From Anniella stebbinsi (lineage: Eukaryota; Chordata; Lepidosauria; Squamata; Anniellidae), in NCBI GenBank assembly GCA_029215795.1, contig JARDYH010000002.1, forward strand, positions 17,105,001 through 17,169,000: DNA of 64,000 nt. Direction: 5' to 3'. This document shows, piece by piece, positions 35,875-48,655 of the stretch. A program made the translations under genes and the position numbers. The notes under the pieces are model-generated. The model had not been told where the DNA came from. It did no database searches and saw nothing but the letters and a program-made list of their open reading frames with translations. Within the stretch, counting starts at the first letter, position 1, and each line of letters begins with the position of its first letter.

Positions 35875-38800
35875 AGCTACTATGAATCACTGAAGGAGTG
35901 GGGTGGGGTAGAGGCAGAATTCTTGAACATTACCCTTCTTCTGCATCTATGGTCTGAGGACAACTGTATATGAAGACCTTTCCACTGGAAAGCCTTTAAT
36001 GGGTTGAATGTGCCAATAGTTTATACATCCTTACGCTCCTGCAGCCTCCTCCTCCTTCTTCAGTCATCTCAATCATCATCATCTGGAGTGGGTATTGAGA
36101 TCAGTGCATTTCCAGTTTTAATTTTCACAATATAAACATCAGGGCCCACCCTTCTGGGAGAAAAAATCTATTTACGCTATTTTATGTTTTGTAATTTTTA
36201 TAGCACATTCAGCTGTCTTAACATACATTTCCCTTCAGAAGCTGCCTGTTTTGTTTTCAGAAATAGGTCATGACTGAAAAAGGGGGGTGCTTAGAGGTTT
36301 GATGCAAACATTTGCATACAGCAGCAGTACATTTTCACCTTTTACAAATCTCATACATATTTGTAAGGACTAGTTTATAATCAGAAGTAAACAGACTATT
36401 TTGTTGGGGTTTGTGCTCACTCCCAGCCAAGTCCTTCCCCCACAATGGAAATGCACAAAGAACAAATTGACAGAGTGAGGTTACTTATCATTAATTGTAG
36501 TTCTCTGAGAGACTGAGTGTTGCCTCTCTATAATCACATTTGTTGACCCCTTTTCCTTTTCCCTTGAGAGCTGCTCCCTCGTAAGGAAGAGCATAGGCTC
36601 TCTCAAACACAACTGCAAATGTATGATACCACAGGTCCCTTTGGGATTGAAAGTATTGGCTGCCCCTTATCTCAAGTGAACTCTGGATAATGCTTGTAAT
36701 AGACCATGTTCATTCAGTAACACCACAAATACTTGAATGCTTCTTCTTATCCCTGAATAGTGCTAAGAATTTGGAAAGCAAATTGGCATCTGGAACTCTC
36801 TTCCAGAACTGCTTGAGATATATAAAACATGATTGGGGATTAGTGCCTGGTTGAAGACTGAAGTAAAGGTAGATTCAGATGACCACATATTCCCACCATG
36901 CGTTTTTCCACTCACCAGATTTGTGCGACCAAGTCATGTGGAAGGATCCCTGCACAATTGGCTTCATGTCCACCATGCTTGTTTACCAACTCTCAAAGTT
37001 CTGTCCTATGAAGTGGAGCATTTGTGGGGTCCTTTCTCATGAACCACTGCCTTGTATGTGTCTCTATTTGGATTGTCCTGTGTATTAACAATCTAGATTG
37101 TTGTAAACCACTGTGATATTTTCTGATCACTTTATTAGTTGCTTTTGAGCTAAATAAGCTCTCACAGTAATTGTCGAAACTAATAAAAATATTAATTGTC
37201 ATGGGTTAACATTACTAAACCACAGTATCCTCTGGTGGAATGGCTGGCAATTAAACATAGAGGTCCTGACCCCCTGCCTCTTCTGGAAGCTGTTCAAATT
37301 GAGTGAGCCAGGAAAATGTACCTTCCAATCATTCACACACCGGTCAATAGATGAATAGTTGGTTGACATCCAAGCCTACGTGGCAATTTCCCCCCATATT
37401 TCAGGTGGTAAGCTTTCTTTCATATTACAAAATAGGTTGTACTTTGTAGCATTTCTTTTATTTGTGTGTCTCTTGCTTTGCCTAGAAAAATGTGTATCCT
37501 TATTCGTCCAGCTTTTGAAGTCACTATTGGGTGTGGGAAATGGGCCTCATTAACCAACTACAGGTAGTTGCTGGAGACACTAGTTCCTTGATCTTTCTGT
37601 GCCGTGTTGTTTTATGATCCCCAATGGACAGCAGCATGCATTTATATCTTTCTCAGTATTACTCAGGATACCTACTTTTGCAATTGCATAGCAATGAATT
37701 CCAGCAGAACTAAATTGTCTAAAGCATCCAAGTGAGACCACGGACTCTACAGACACCCAAGTGCTAGATCTTCACCATTTAACTGGCACTGTTGGGGCTT
37801 AACCTTCACTCTGAAATAGTATTCCGTACAAAAGAAGGAAAAGAAAAATCCCCACAAATACAAAGCTGGCATGTCAGGAAGAAAGGCTAGGCTATAAACT
37901 CCTCCCTGATGTTCCAGTTTTTGTGTGAAGTGATTTTTTTTGTCTGGAAGAATATTCAGTGTCTTGAGTCTGGAGGGCACAGCCAAGAGCCGAGTTTACA
38001 ACAGACCTAGGCCAGAGTTATAGGAGGAATAGTGTATGGCAGCCAGAGAATAAGGAAAGTTTCTTCCAGTTCTGGATCAGACCTTGTGTTACCAAAACAA
38101 GTGCATTTTTTAATTTCAGTCTCAAGCTTCTTTTTGCTTGATGTTGGTTTTCTTGGTATTAATGCTCTGCCATTCATTCATGCTGATTTCAGGGCTACTA
38201 TACCTATAAATTTCATCCACTATATTAAACAGCAAAAAAAAAATATTTCCAATTATGGTCAATGGGAGGTACAAAGCTTTGGATTTTCTAATCAAAATTT
38301 TTGTTTGACCCTGAATCTTATTAGACTGAGTTGAATCTAATTGGTCCCCAATTTTCTGAACCAATCTATTTGATCCCCAGTTGGGGACCAAACTGAATCC
38401 TGCGGTCAGTGAACACCCATAGTCCTTTCTCTTATCTATGTCTTGCTGCACAGCAAGATACCAAGTGAACACATCTAATGCAGTTCTGCTGCTGAAAAGA
38501 CGCAGGTCCAGCCTCCGTAAGTAACCTGGATGAGAGATTGCTTAGGGATGAATAAAGATGCCTTCATCCAGACTCTGATATTGGTCCATCTAACTCAGTA
38601 TTTTTATTCTGACTGGCAGAAGCTCTCTACGTTCTCGCTGAAAGATTATTCCCAGCCCTACTGCTCAAGTGAGCACTCTTCCACTGGTTGGTGGCCCTTC
38701 CCATGAGAACTGCTTTGAGCTATCCGTAGGAACAGCAATGTATAACAAAGAGAATGTCGTTCAATGTAAAGATAACCTTAGTATGACAAAGTTTTAAAAG

Positions 38801-39350
38801 CCCTGACATAAAGTGACGAGATGAAAAAACAAACCATACACCAAAATACAGCAACTTAATTTGCAGTAACAACCAAAAATTAGTTTTTTTGATAAGCAAG
38901 CATCTCATTGATTTTAATATAACATGTAAAACTCTATCACATCCTTACCTGCTGTTATGTTTAGTGCCAATTAATTGGGATATTTCTACTCCATAAGGAA
39001 GGATGTGATTCTTTAGGAATTCACACAGTGACCTTGCCTGACATCTCACATTAATCTCTGTTGACCTTACAAATGGTTCATGAGATATTTAATTATAAAA
39101 TGCCACATAAAGAATTTCTCATTACAGATTCACCACATCACACCTAAACAGCAGCTAATGCTATGTTTATAAAGTTAATGGGCTGATAAATCTGAATGAC
39201 TCTTCTGTCCTGAATATGAAAATACTTGGTCCAGTCATTAAAGCAGTTAAAGCAGTGTATTTTTTTCAAATGTTGTGCCATCAATACAGCTATTAATGAT
39301 AAGCATTTTGCACTTCAACTCAGTCAATGTCATGTTCAAAAATATATCAG
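35875..39350. other. Intronic sequence, few recognisable features
   Basis: Mostly unique, AT-rich sequence, apart from a reversed SINE piece near 38572-38680. A small inverted repeat (TTGGTCCCCA and TGGGGACCAA) lies around 38339-38390. A tail-like segment near 36830-37160 could not be assigned. Confidence 0.4.
38572..38680 (-). repeat. SINE fragment, same family as 62.43 kb
   Basis: TATTGGTCCATCTAACTCAG, CTGACTGGCAGAAGCTCTCT and TTCCCAGCCCTACTGCTC match the reversed tRNA-derived SINE at 62432-62634. The tRNA-like part is missing. Confidence 0.65.
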
Positions 39351-39352
39351 TT

Positions 39353-39373
39353 GAGGTGTTGTTGTTGTTGTTT
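39353..39373. repeat. (GTT)n microsatellite
   Basis: Short GTT run ending in TTTTAC. Confidence 0.8.
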
Positions 39374-39805
39374 TACAAAATATACATTATTTATTCACAT
39401 TTCTAACGTGCCTCACTCATAAAATTCAAAACTCCTCTAACAAATCAGACCTCCTGTCCATTAAAGGTTGAATCCTGATAACTCTGAACAAGCCCAAATA
39501 AAAAGACATTGCAGTGTTATGCACATTCGGAAGATCTGTCTGCATTCAAGCCCAATCAACTTGCTTTCATACATTTCCCGATCACAGCTAGATGCTTCAG
39601 TAAGCACTGAGATAACAGGGGACCAAGTCAGATGGAAAAAGAATTCGGTATTGACATCATCATACTGAGGGCACAGAACTCGAATCTTATACAAACTGAA
39701 CAGGGCAGTAAGGGGCCATAGTCATCGGTGTTGGCTTCTGGGAAGTGAAGATGGCAAGTAACTGTCTGACGTGATATCACATCATGCATTTCTTTAACTA
39801 CATCT

Positions 39806-39958
39806 TTATTTTATTTATTTATTTTATTTATTTCATTTCTAACCCGCCTCTCCATCTAGATCGAGGCGGGGAACAACACCAAATATAAATATAAAACAAT
39901 AAAATAGATAAACCGTTAAAACAGATAAAAACAAATACATTATTAAAAACATCTTAAA
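39806..39958 (-). repeat. L2-type LINE 3' tail
   Basis: (TTTA)n, then CTAACCCGCCTCTCCATCTA and GATCGAGGCGGGGAACAACA, then A-rich sequence. Same subfamily as 4.92 and 53.18 kb. It stops at TCTTAAAAG, beside the fold-back duplication. Confidence 0.8.
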
Positions 39959-39985
39959 AGTGTGAAGATGAGGAATTCCATACAA

Positions 39986-40141
39986 GTCTAGTACCACCTT
40001 CAGTATAACGGTTGAAATTAATTACATGCAAGTTGCTTAGACATGGTGACAAACATGGGATTGCTTCCCAAAGTGGGATCCCATGTTTGTCACCATGTCT
40101 AGTATCACCTTCAGTATAACGCTTGAAATTAATTACATGCA
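39986..40141. repeat. Fold-back duplication (direct plus inverted copies)
   Basis: A 45-bp segment at 39986-40030 recurs at 40097-40141 with two mismatches. Between them, 24-bp arms at 40038-40061 and 40078-40101 are perfect reverse complements around a 16-bp loop. CAAGTTGCT at 40028 and AGCAACTTG at 40149 add a further inverted pair. No coding function. Confidence 0.92.
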
Positions 40142-40747
40142 TTCACTTAGCAACTTGCGGTGCCACAGGGCATAGACAAGAGTATGTGCTAGAGGTGTGA
40201 ACTGCCCACAAAATTTGGTTCCAATCTCGATTTGTAAAACAAACTGCATCATTTCGGATCGTTTTGGAGGCTCCCCAATTCAACTCAGGTCCAAATGTGA
40301 ATTTCGATTCAGGAATCCAAAGCTTGATGCCTCCCATTTGCTGGAAATCATCAGTTTACTATAAGTGTAGGGATTGGGCCCAGCACTTCTGCAGACACAC
40401 CACAAGAAGACACGGGAATTGATTCTGAGTCAGACAGGGAGGCAGAAGGTGCTTTCAAGGTGCCAAGGTTGCAGGAGCAGAGATTGATGAAAATAACTGT
40501 TGCAGAGAGGAGGATATCCAGCTGCAGTCTACTCATCTGGAAGATAGCCAGCCAGGGCCCTTTGAATTCATGGGAATGCAGGATTCTAATGAGAAGAAGG
40601 GACTTGGAAGTAAGGGTTCCAAGAGTGGGACATGAACTGAGAAGGGAGAAGCAATGTAGGGTCCCGAGACATTCTAAGGGGTTTGTAGCCAAGGAGGTGA
40701 CCCCCCTGGAAAGACCCACCTTGAAGGTGGGGTAGCCCACTTAGGTC

Positions 40748-40875
40748 ATTTCATTTATTTCTTTTCTATACCACCCAATAGCCAAAGCTTTCTGGGCATT
40801 TCACAAAAGTTCCAAAACAAAACATAATATACAAACGTTAGCATCTCAAATTCTAAAGCAGTTTGAAAGAGCTAA
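40748..40875 (-). repeat. L2/CR1-type LINE 3' tail
   Basis: CTATACCACCCAATAGCCAA then AGCTTTCTGGGCATTTCACA, A-rich after it. Reversed tail. Confidence 0.75.
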
Positions 40876-40934
40876 AAAAAACCCTATTACAATAAGATAT
40901 TTATGTTCACCCCATTTTTCATACAATTATTGAG

Positions 40935-41136
40935 TGGTTTTGCACATCACAGCAAATCACCGGTTGTTAATTAACTGGGGGAAGGGGTTCCATGATATGT
41001 ACTAGCCACCATTTTGAATATGCAAGTTGTGACTGGGGTGTGCCGCAGCTTGTTGTGTTGTGTGAACCCAGACATGTGTGAACCCATAATCCCACAACAA
41101 TCCATGAGTTGCATATTTAAAATGATGTGCAAACCA
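40935..41136. mobile_element. MITE-like element with terminal inverted repeats
   Basis: TGGTTTTGCACATC (40935-40948) mirrors GATGTGCAAACCA (41124-41136). The 202-bp interior has imperfect inward symmetry (TGTGAACCCAGACATG, TGTGTGAACCC). No target duplication was resolved. Confidence 0.6.
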
Positions 41137-43791
41137 GCCCATTGTCTCCCAAAGTGGCTCACATCAATTAATAAAGAGGGACAGGCCCTTCCAGTAGGTT
41201 TACAAACTAAAAATGGTTAGACATTCAAGAGAAGGGGAGGGGAAAGAAAGAGCAGAGAGATCAGGTTTTTTTAAGGCCAAAACAAGGTGATGTGCTATAA
41301 GCAAGCATTCAAATGCACTTTGGGCCAGGTTGATCTTCCCTTGCTGGTGTTCTTGTTTGAATGAGGCTCTTGTTCTTTAGGCCAATGGATGGGGCCAGAG
41401 TATTCTTTCCCCAAGTGTTCTCTTCGGTCTCTGGCCAATGGATGGACCAGATTGGTCTCCCTCTTGATGTTATTCCTGGAAAGCAGGGGATGCAGCCTCC
41501 CAGTGGACGTAGGTACACTGGCTGATGCCTGAAGACAGAGTGTATGTCTCTTTTGCTCCCCAGTCCCAGGACAACACACACTGAAGTGATCAAGCCTGCC
41601 AAGGTTCAGATGAATGGGTTCAGAGGTTTTGTGCCAGGGCAGCTTTTACAGTTTGAAGGTTCCAAAAAAGAATGTACTTCCTACGTTCTTTCTGGGCAAT
41701 ATGTGCAGTGGTTATTATAGAAGGGGATCTTCAGTTTTTAGGGGTGGGGAGTAATTAGTTTTCCCTTTCTCCCCTCCCTGTTTATTTTTGTTTTGTTTTG
41801 TATTTTGGCAATTTGTTTGGGAGTGGTATACATCACAGAGGTGTTCCTAGGCAGGAAACTTGCCAAATTCGAGAAGGATAAGTGCAGCGGGTAGGGAGTT
41901 ACCAAGAATGAAAAGCAGTTTAAGACTTTGGTTTTCTGCTCAATTGCTACCAAGGTTCAGAAAGCGATGGATAGAGAGTTTGAACATCTATCATTTTCCA
42001 GTGTTACATCCTCCCAGGACCCACAGAGTCCACAAAAATCATTTAATGTTTCTGTTCCTGGAAAAGAGCACTGAAACAGTTCTGGATATATTACTTCAAC
42101 GACCCTTCCCCAAAGAAAGCACTGGAATTGGGGAGCCCCAATAAAAAACTTCCTCTGTGATTAGAAGTTAGAGCTGTCAGTCACAAAACTTTACCCTGTC
42201 CTCTACCTCTGCCCAGTCTAGGGTTTTCCTTATATGGAGAGCTTGAGGAGAAATCTGTCAGTTTTTGCAGACACACAATCTGGGACTCTGTGTCCTTCTG
42301 AATGGGAGGCTTCAGAGTCTGTCTGCTTTGGAGGAGTCTAGCTTCAATTCGGACATGTCTGGAATCTTTCCAACTCATACTGATTCGGTTTTGAATTTGG
42401 CGAAATCTGAAGCACATCCCTGGTAGTTACGCTAACAGAATTTCCAATCCACCCGGGATAAGCATAAGCGCTGTCTCCCATGTTCAAAACAGCTGCACTA
42501 GGACCATTTTATAGGCTTAACGACAGCATTTTCTGAAGATGAATCTCTCTTTTTAAAGCTGCTTATTTTAAGGGAGCTGAGTTGTGCCCATACTTCTAAA
42601 CCTATAACTTGCAATGAAAAAGTTACATTAATTTGACCAAGTAAAATAACGTAATTCACATCGAAGCTGAACTTTCAATGAAAACAAATGTGAAATGCTG
42701 CATTCCTTCTGTCAGGCCCTCAGGTTTTGCAGTAATTATAGTTATATCTGTTGAAGTAAATAGCTGTTTTGATAGCCTTGTATAGTTAATATTCCTACCT
42801 AGGTATGCAAATATAGAATTTGATGCATGCTTGAGAAACAAGGCATGTTCAATTCCTTCCTCCTCCCTTCTATACTATAAACAAATTTGGACAACAACAA
42901 CAGATTGCTTACTGTTTCCATACTGCTATAATACAGTTTCATAGCTGGACTAAGAATGCACTTAAAGCTGGTATAGTTGGATTCTCTCCATAAATTGAAA
43001 CAAGTCTGAGCTAAAGCTCATTTACTGTCTTGGAACAGAATTGATCTTGCTTTCACATTTGATTCACCCACTGCAGATTTTGAGAGGAAGAAAAATAGCA
43101 TTGTTAGGTCAGTTTAAGAAAGCCAGAGTTAGACAGAAAAGATGGGCAATCTCATTGTTTTCATCCCTTGCTCTCTCTTTGTGGCCAAGTTATTAGCAAT
43201 TGGGCTGTGTTAAATATATTTTAATGCCTGTTACCAGGTAAAATATCTGCGTGTATTGTTCTCCCTTGGAAAATGCAGAAAAGAGTGATGTTGCCGCTTT
43301 GGGTATTTGATTAAGGTACCCACGGGTTTAACAAATACTGTCCAAAGGAGCCGTGAGCATTTTACTCTACAAACGATGACACGCCAAGGTTGAACGCTCC
43401 CTTCTTCCGTGTTTCTGAGCCCTCCTTTTGCTACTATGTAGAACTATGGATGAAGCAGCTGTGTTCATTCCCACTCAGTCCAGTCAGCAGCATTACATTA
43501 GCTTGCTTCGTTGCTAGCCTTGAATCGCTGGATGTCTTGCTTTTCGATGTATTGAGATCAAATGAGCATTTATGATGGAGAGATCTCACTGATGTGACAC
43601 CCCCCTCCCACCATTTTATATAGCGGTGCATATGGAGAATTTATTCACTCAAAGGTGCATGGATATTTCATTAGGGAGTATGGCATATGTTTTGACAACA
43701 ATGGAAATCATGGTCCAAGCTGGCTGATAGAGAAGCCCTTTTTATGGCTCTTTCCATTAAAACCAACTTCAGTTACAATATCTAGCAGATA
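41137..43791. other. Intronic sequence, no firmly recognised feature
   Basis: Mixed sequence with moderate GC near 41.3-41.6 and 42.2-42.4 kb, which may be unidentified old repeats. A short internal duplication of GGCCAATGGATGG occurs near 41380 and 41432. The open frames have no domains. Confidence 0.35.
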
Positions 43792-43818
43792 TTAGTAGTA
43801 GTAGTAGTAGTAGTAGTA
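43792..43818. repeat. (AGT)n microsatellite
   Basis: About nine AGT/GTA units. Confidence 0.9.
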
Positions 43819-43936
43819 TTCCATTGTCTGGCAATCAAGAAAGTGTAACAGCATGCCTCGTCTGGCAGCTTGCTTCAAAGCCTCAGGGCCATTGCTGAAA
43901 AAGCTCTGCTTCTCCTTGCAAATGTTTTGGTCTCCA

Positions 43937-44130
43937 TTAATTAATTAATTTTATTTATTATAGCATTTTTATCCTGCCCTTTAGCTAAAAAGGCTCCCCA
44001 AGGCAGCTTACAAAGGTATTTCTTAAGACAGTCCCTGCCCACAGGCTTATGATCTAAAAAAAATGACACAAAAGGAAAGGAATATGGGAGCGAGGAGGAA
44101 AAAAGAGAGAAAATTTAGGCACTAGGTTCT
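43937..44130 (-). repeat. LINE 3' tail (L2/CR1-like)
   Basis: TTAATTAATTTTATTTATTA then ATCCTGCCCTTTAGCTAAAA and GGCTCCCCAAGGCAGCTTAC, followed by CAGTCCCTGCCCACAGGCTT. A reversed tail of a subfamily different from those at 40.75 and 53.18 kb. Confidence 0.65.
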
Positions 44131-45569
44131 TAGTTTCAAAGTTCAGCTGTTCATGGACACAGTGGAAGGGCTTCCTGTCCCTTTCCCTCTGTTAGCCTCA
44201 TACAGATCCAGCCACGATGGAGGGATACCTGACTGCTGCTTCCTCTTCCTCTGACCGTCTCAGAGTGACAGTGGGTAGCAGGAGGAAAGGGGGCTCTCAG
44301 CTTGATCTGAATCTAGGCTCAATGATAATTTGAATAGAGGCTAGCACACAATTTCAACTGGTGGGGAGAAGACTTGAATTCAAATGTTTCTATTCCCTTT
44401 TCCACACCAACACAACTCTCATCTGTCTAAACATTGCTATGTGCTAATAGCTTTATCTGAAACAGGCACGAGCCTTTGAACACTGTGCTTGGAGGCACAA
44501 TATACAGTGTATGGTAAAATCAGTAGGATACCCACTTTCCATATTCTAATACCCTTAGTCTGTACAGAAAGTGAGATGGCAGGGTCTATTGCCCATTGCT
44601 AGCAAGAGCCCTGACAATAGTCTCAATTTATATCAGGGTCCAATGTAAAACTCAATGTAAAAAAAAAAAAAAAAGGCAGTGTAAAAATCCAGGCATACGG
44701 GTCAAGGAAGAAGCAACAGTAAACGTTGCATCAGCCTGGTCTCCTTGAAAAGAGGTCATCGCCTTCTAAAGAGCAGTATCTGGCCATTTACTCCTCGCTT
44801 CTGCTAGTCACTAAATGGATACCAGAAAGGTGATCTTAGTCAGATGCAGTGCAGCCTGTTTTGGCACAGCTGCTTCCTAGGCTAGCTTTTGGCTTCACCG
44901 AAATGCTGGCTGTTCCTTTAGGATGGTGGAGCAGTTAATGCTTGGGAAGACTGTGATTTGGTACATTTCAAGGATTAACTCCAGACAAGAATTTATGAGC
45001 ATCTGAGAACAGGCAATATATACTAGTAATTTCTCTTGCAGAAATACTTGCTGTGAGGGTGGGTACAAACACCCTGTAAGTAAAGAAGAAAACCTAAATA
45101 TTGGGTTCCAACAAATATTGAGAACCTACTAATTGCCTTCTAACCGTATCTTCTAATAGGGGCAAGTTAGTTGACCATATGATGCCAAGTAAACTAAAGA
45201 ATTGTGAGCACAACAAGCAAAACGTGGCATATTTCATGTTCTGATGCAACCTGCCACATTGCCACTTGTGGAGACGCACAAAAGAGTGATGACAGATGTG
45301 TTTCTTCTATTTTTGGGTCAGCCCCCTGTGCCTCTTGAAATGTCTAGTCTTGCCTTAAAGCGCTTCTTTCCAGTTAACCTAAATTTTCCATCTGCTGATT
45401 TCCAGTAGAAAGTGTTTGGAAGTTGTGACACCGTAGGATATTGGTAAAGCGATGCCATGGTCATTCTGTACAGGTTCTTGGTTAGAAATTAAAGGAGATC
45501 AGGACTAACTCTAATACCTGTGGGGCTAAATCTGGACTCCTTGTTTTATGCCTTCAGAGATCATAAAGC
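44131..45569. other. Intronic sequence, no recognised feature
   Basis: Includes a 16-bp poly(A) run near 44660. Otherwise nothing supportable was seen. Confidence 0.4.
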
Positions 45570-45741
45570 TCTCTTTAAATTATTGGCATTCTGTTTTTTT
45601 TAAAAAAAGAATAATTGTAATATGGTGTTTTAATCTTTTTATATTTTCACTATTTTACCTCTTATGTTCACTGCTCCGGAATCTGTTTTAGATTTGGAGT
45701 GGTATACAAATGTTTCAAACAAGTAAATAAATAAATAAAAT
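45570..45741 (+). repeat. L2/CR1-type LINE 3' tail
   Basis: TTCACTGCTCCGGAATCTGT then GATTTGGAGTGGTATACAAA and (AAAT)n. It resembles the tail at 18.6 kb. Confidence 0.7.
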
Positions 45742-46559
45742 TAGGACTTCTTAAACACCCAGTTGACTTCAACACTGATTGCAGCTGAACCCTCATAGAC
45801 GTTGCATAACAGCAAACTAAAGTTACTGGAATTGTCCAAGATGTAAAGGCAGAATTAACCGTTCTGAAAACACACATTGTTGCCATCCTATTTATCTTCA
45901 TTTTATTCTTCACTGAGTCTCTTCATATTTTAAAAAATGCACCACAAATCTTTATTTGTGAGCTTGAATAGAAATGTACTTGTAGCATGGATGAGCTAAG
46001 CCACCTTTAAAGCATATACTCTTGCTCCTTTTTACAGTAAAGCCATTAAAAGCTGGCACACAAATAAGAGATCTTGAGCCTCTTTTAATAAAACAATGAA
46101 AGTAATAAAATATATCTTACTCTTTTATTAATTTCATTGCTGGGACATAAAGGGCTTTGGGTGAAATCTTGAAATCAATTGACATCTTCCCCTTGGGGTT
46201 CAAAAAGTCAAGATTTTTATCTCATGTATTTGCACTTATACATGCATGTTTAAATTTAATTTTAGGTGATAGTGACAAAATCAGCAAAGTTATATTACTT
46301 AAAATAGTTTTGCAGAAGGAGTATAGAAACTTAATTCACCATTGGATGAACCTATATAAATGTTATAAACAAAATTCCCAACCCACTTGCCCCCCTACAT
46401 ACACCAAACAGACAGTTGGCTCATTTAGTAATGATTGCCTCTTCACCAGCTTTGTTCTGTGCCGTGCCATTGTTTTCTGTTGTTTTCCAGATTCATCACA
46501 ATCTATAGCTTATTGTAATCCTTCGAGCTATTATGTAAACTTGTTAATAGACACTGAGT

Positions 46560-46960
46560 AAATATGAAGATGCCAGCCACCGCACATCCTTGCTAATGCA
46601 GTCCTTGGCTACTGTACCAAGGCCGATGTGTATTGGCGGATTTGCATTAGCATAGACACTGCTCATCCTGCACTAGATAATGGACTCAAAGGTTAAGAGC
46701 AAAGGATCGCAACAGCCCCAATCAGCGGAGCTTTTCTAGGGCTAATTACCTCTTCACTGCGCTGACTCTAATGTGACATGTTTATTGCCTTAACTAACAA
46801 CTCATTAGCTTAGTTGATGTTTTTGTCAATATTAATTCGTTCATTTAAGCCAAGTCAAAGCTTAAACAAAGATGTCCAGACTGAGAAGTGGGCAGCAGAG
46901 TGACTTTTGTTTAGTTCATCTTTTTTTTCCCCTAGCTCAATTTAAACAAGATAAATGTTG
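46560..46960. other. Candidate conserved non-coding element
   Basis: A repeat-free block with a perfect POU octamer ATTTGCAT at 46640-46647. It also has clustered TAAT/ATTA cores (CTAATTACC, TATTAATTCG), and TTTGCATTAGCATAGAC and CTAATGCAGTCC words. It is the most enhancer-like texture in the window. It could regulate WDR7 or a neighbouring developmental gene. No alignment is available. Confidence 0.35.
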
Positions 46961-47329
46961 ACAAGAGAAATATTTAGTGTGTCTGTAGTTAGTAGGTGTT
47001 TGCTAATGTGCTAATGTTCAAGGGCCAGGGTGCTTTATTTAAATAGGGAAGGCTTAAATGCTTTGGGAGTAAAATCTTTAATAAATTAAAGCTCCCCCTT
47101 AATGTGTGTCTTGGGAAGAGCCAATTGCTGTTCTTTGTAAACTAGTCTGGTCTCCTGATAGGTTAAATTGGGGTACCTAGGAAGGTGTGCTGATTGGCCC
47201 ACTCCCTCTTGGCTGCCAAAGATGGGAGGCAGTTCAATAAACAAAAAATAAGAAGCTGAATTTTGAGAACTGCCTGTAAGGGGGTGGGGGGACATAAAAT
47301 CAATACTTTGTCTCAACCACAGCAATAAG

Positions 47330-47690
47330 TAGCTAAATGAATGATATTAAAAAGAGCTACTGTATAATAGCATCACAGTAATGATCAATTACATTTACCT
47401 AGGAAAGTTACTTGTTTAGCCCTCATTCACATTTTACTAATGGATGATTGCCGCAGTTCATTATTTCAGCATGCTTCATTTGAAAAGGAAAATAATCCAT
47501 TACAAGATTCATTATCACAATTTCAGTATGTGTAATCTGGATGGGGAAATAAATATGACAGAGGCTTTGTGTTAACATAGGGGCTGCCCTTGTGTTTTTA
47601 AAAAAAATGGAAGGAGAGACATGAAAAAGTAGACCAAATTAATTTTGCATTTAACAGGCTGGGAGCTGATGATCTAGCATAGTATGGATC
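47330..47690. other. Candidate conserved non-coding element
   Basis: Repeat-free, with GATCAATTACATTT, GGATGATTG, AATAATCCATTACA and ATTCATTATCACAATT words typical of homeodomain-bound enhancers. Texture only. Confidence 0.3.
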
Positions 47691-48315
47691 GGAAGGCTCC
47701 CAGTCACTCCTCCTAATTGAATGTAGCTGTTAACTCCAGAGCAGTAAATGTAAATGAAAATGTGGAGTTTATTGTGTTATCTGTAGAGAGCCATAAACGT
47801 TCAAAGTGCTTTTCACATCTCACCACTTCATAGGAATGTGGAGCCAAAGTGATTGCTGTCCGTAAAGCTTCAGTATAGGGTGGACGGATTGGCAGTGAAA
47901 GAATGAATAAAAGCATATTGCAGACATCTCTGGCATGGAGAAATCAGAAAATGGATTCAGATAGTTCAGGTTTCCAGCATGACTTATCCGTAGGTACAAT
48001 GGGGGAGGATCCCATACATACGCAGAATAAAATATCGAATTAAAAATAAATATTAAAAACTGCAAACCTAGCCTTCAAGAGCCAGCCTAAATGGAAGGCC
48101 TTACAGTGCTTCTATAAGAGTTCAGGCTTCTAATGATCTTGGTGATCATTATGTAAACTTCAGTGCTCTGGTTCAGATCAGTCCTGCTACTTCCCACCTG
48201 GCACAAACAAGCTTCCACTTGCTCCTTCCTGCTTATTAGCACACTAATCCCAGCTACTTCAAGTGTCAAACTAGCTGTGGTGAGACCTCATCTGAAACCA
48301 GAAGGAGGAGAGCAT

Positions 48316-48655
48316 CCAAGTCGGGTCAGGAAAAAGGGAGAAGCAAGTTCTCAGGATGCAAACAGTTTTATTACGAAGCCCGACGTTTTTCGGCCTGTAT
48401 TCTCTCAAAGGCCTTCCCCAGGGGGAAATTGTTACTTGTTAGAAGATGTCTGCAGGATTATCTCTAGCAAAATGTCTGCAGGATTCTCTCTAGCAAGTCA
48501 CCATTGAGGCAATACACCTAACAAGTAAGAATTTTCCCCTGAGGAAGGCCTTTGAGGAAATACACGCTGAAACGCGTTGGGCTTTGTAATAAACATGTTT
48601 GCATCCTGAGAACTTGTTTCTCCCTTTTTCGAGACCTCAACTGGCCAGGTCTTTA
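48316..48655. repeat. Large fold-back repeat with GAAACGCGTTGGGC motif
   Basis: The left arm (about 48316-48445) is the reverse complement of the right arm (about 48515-48655), with several mismatches and small gaps. Shared segments include AAGTTCTCAGGATGCAAAC / GTTTGCATCCTGAGAACTT, the pair AAGCCCGACG and CGTTGGGCTT, and CAAAGGCCTTCC with its mirror. The ~70-bp spacer has two ATGTCTGCAGGATT copies. Each arm, read outward, ends with a TTTGTAATAAA-like signal. It may be a MITE or two inverted copies of a retroelement end. The family was not recognised. Confidence 0.85.

Noticed and set aside
41309..41602. Overlapping 94- and 97-codon minus-strand open frames
   Set aside because: No domain; they overlap each other in different frames and fall in likely old repeat sequence.
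46157..46561. 134-codon plus-strand open frame next to the 46.5-kb block
   Set aside because: It does not match the WDR7 sequence expected after or before the visible exons and has no plausible splice signals.
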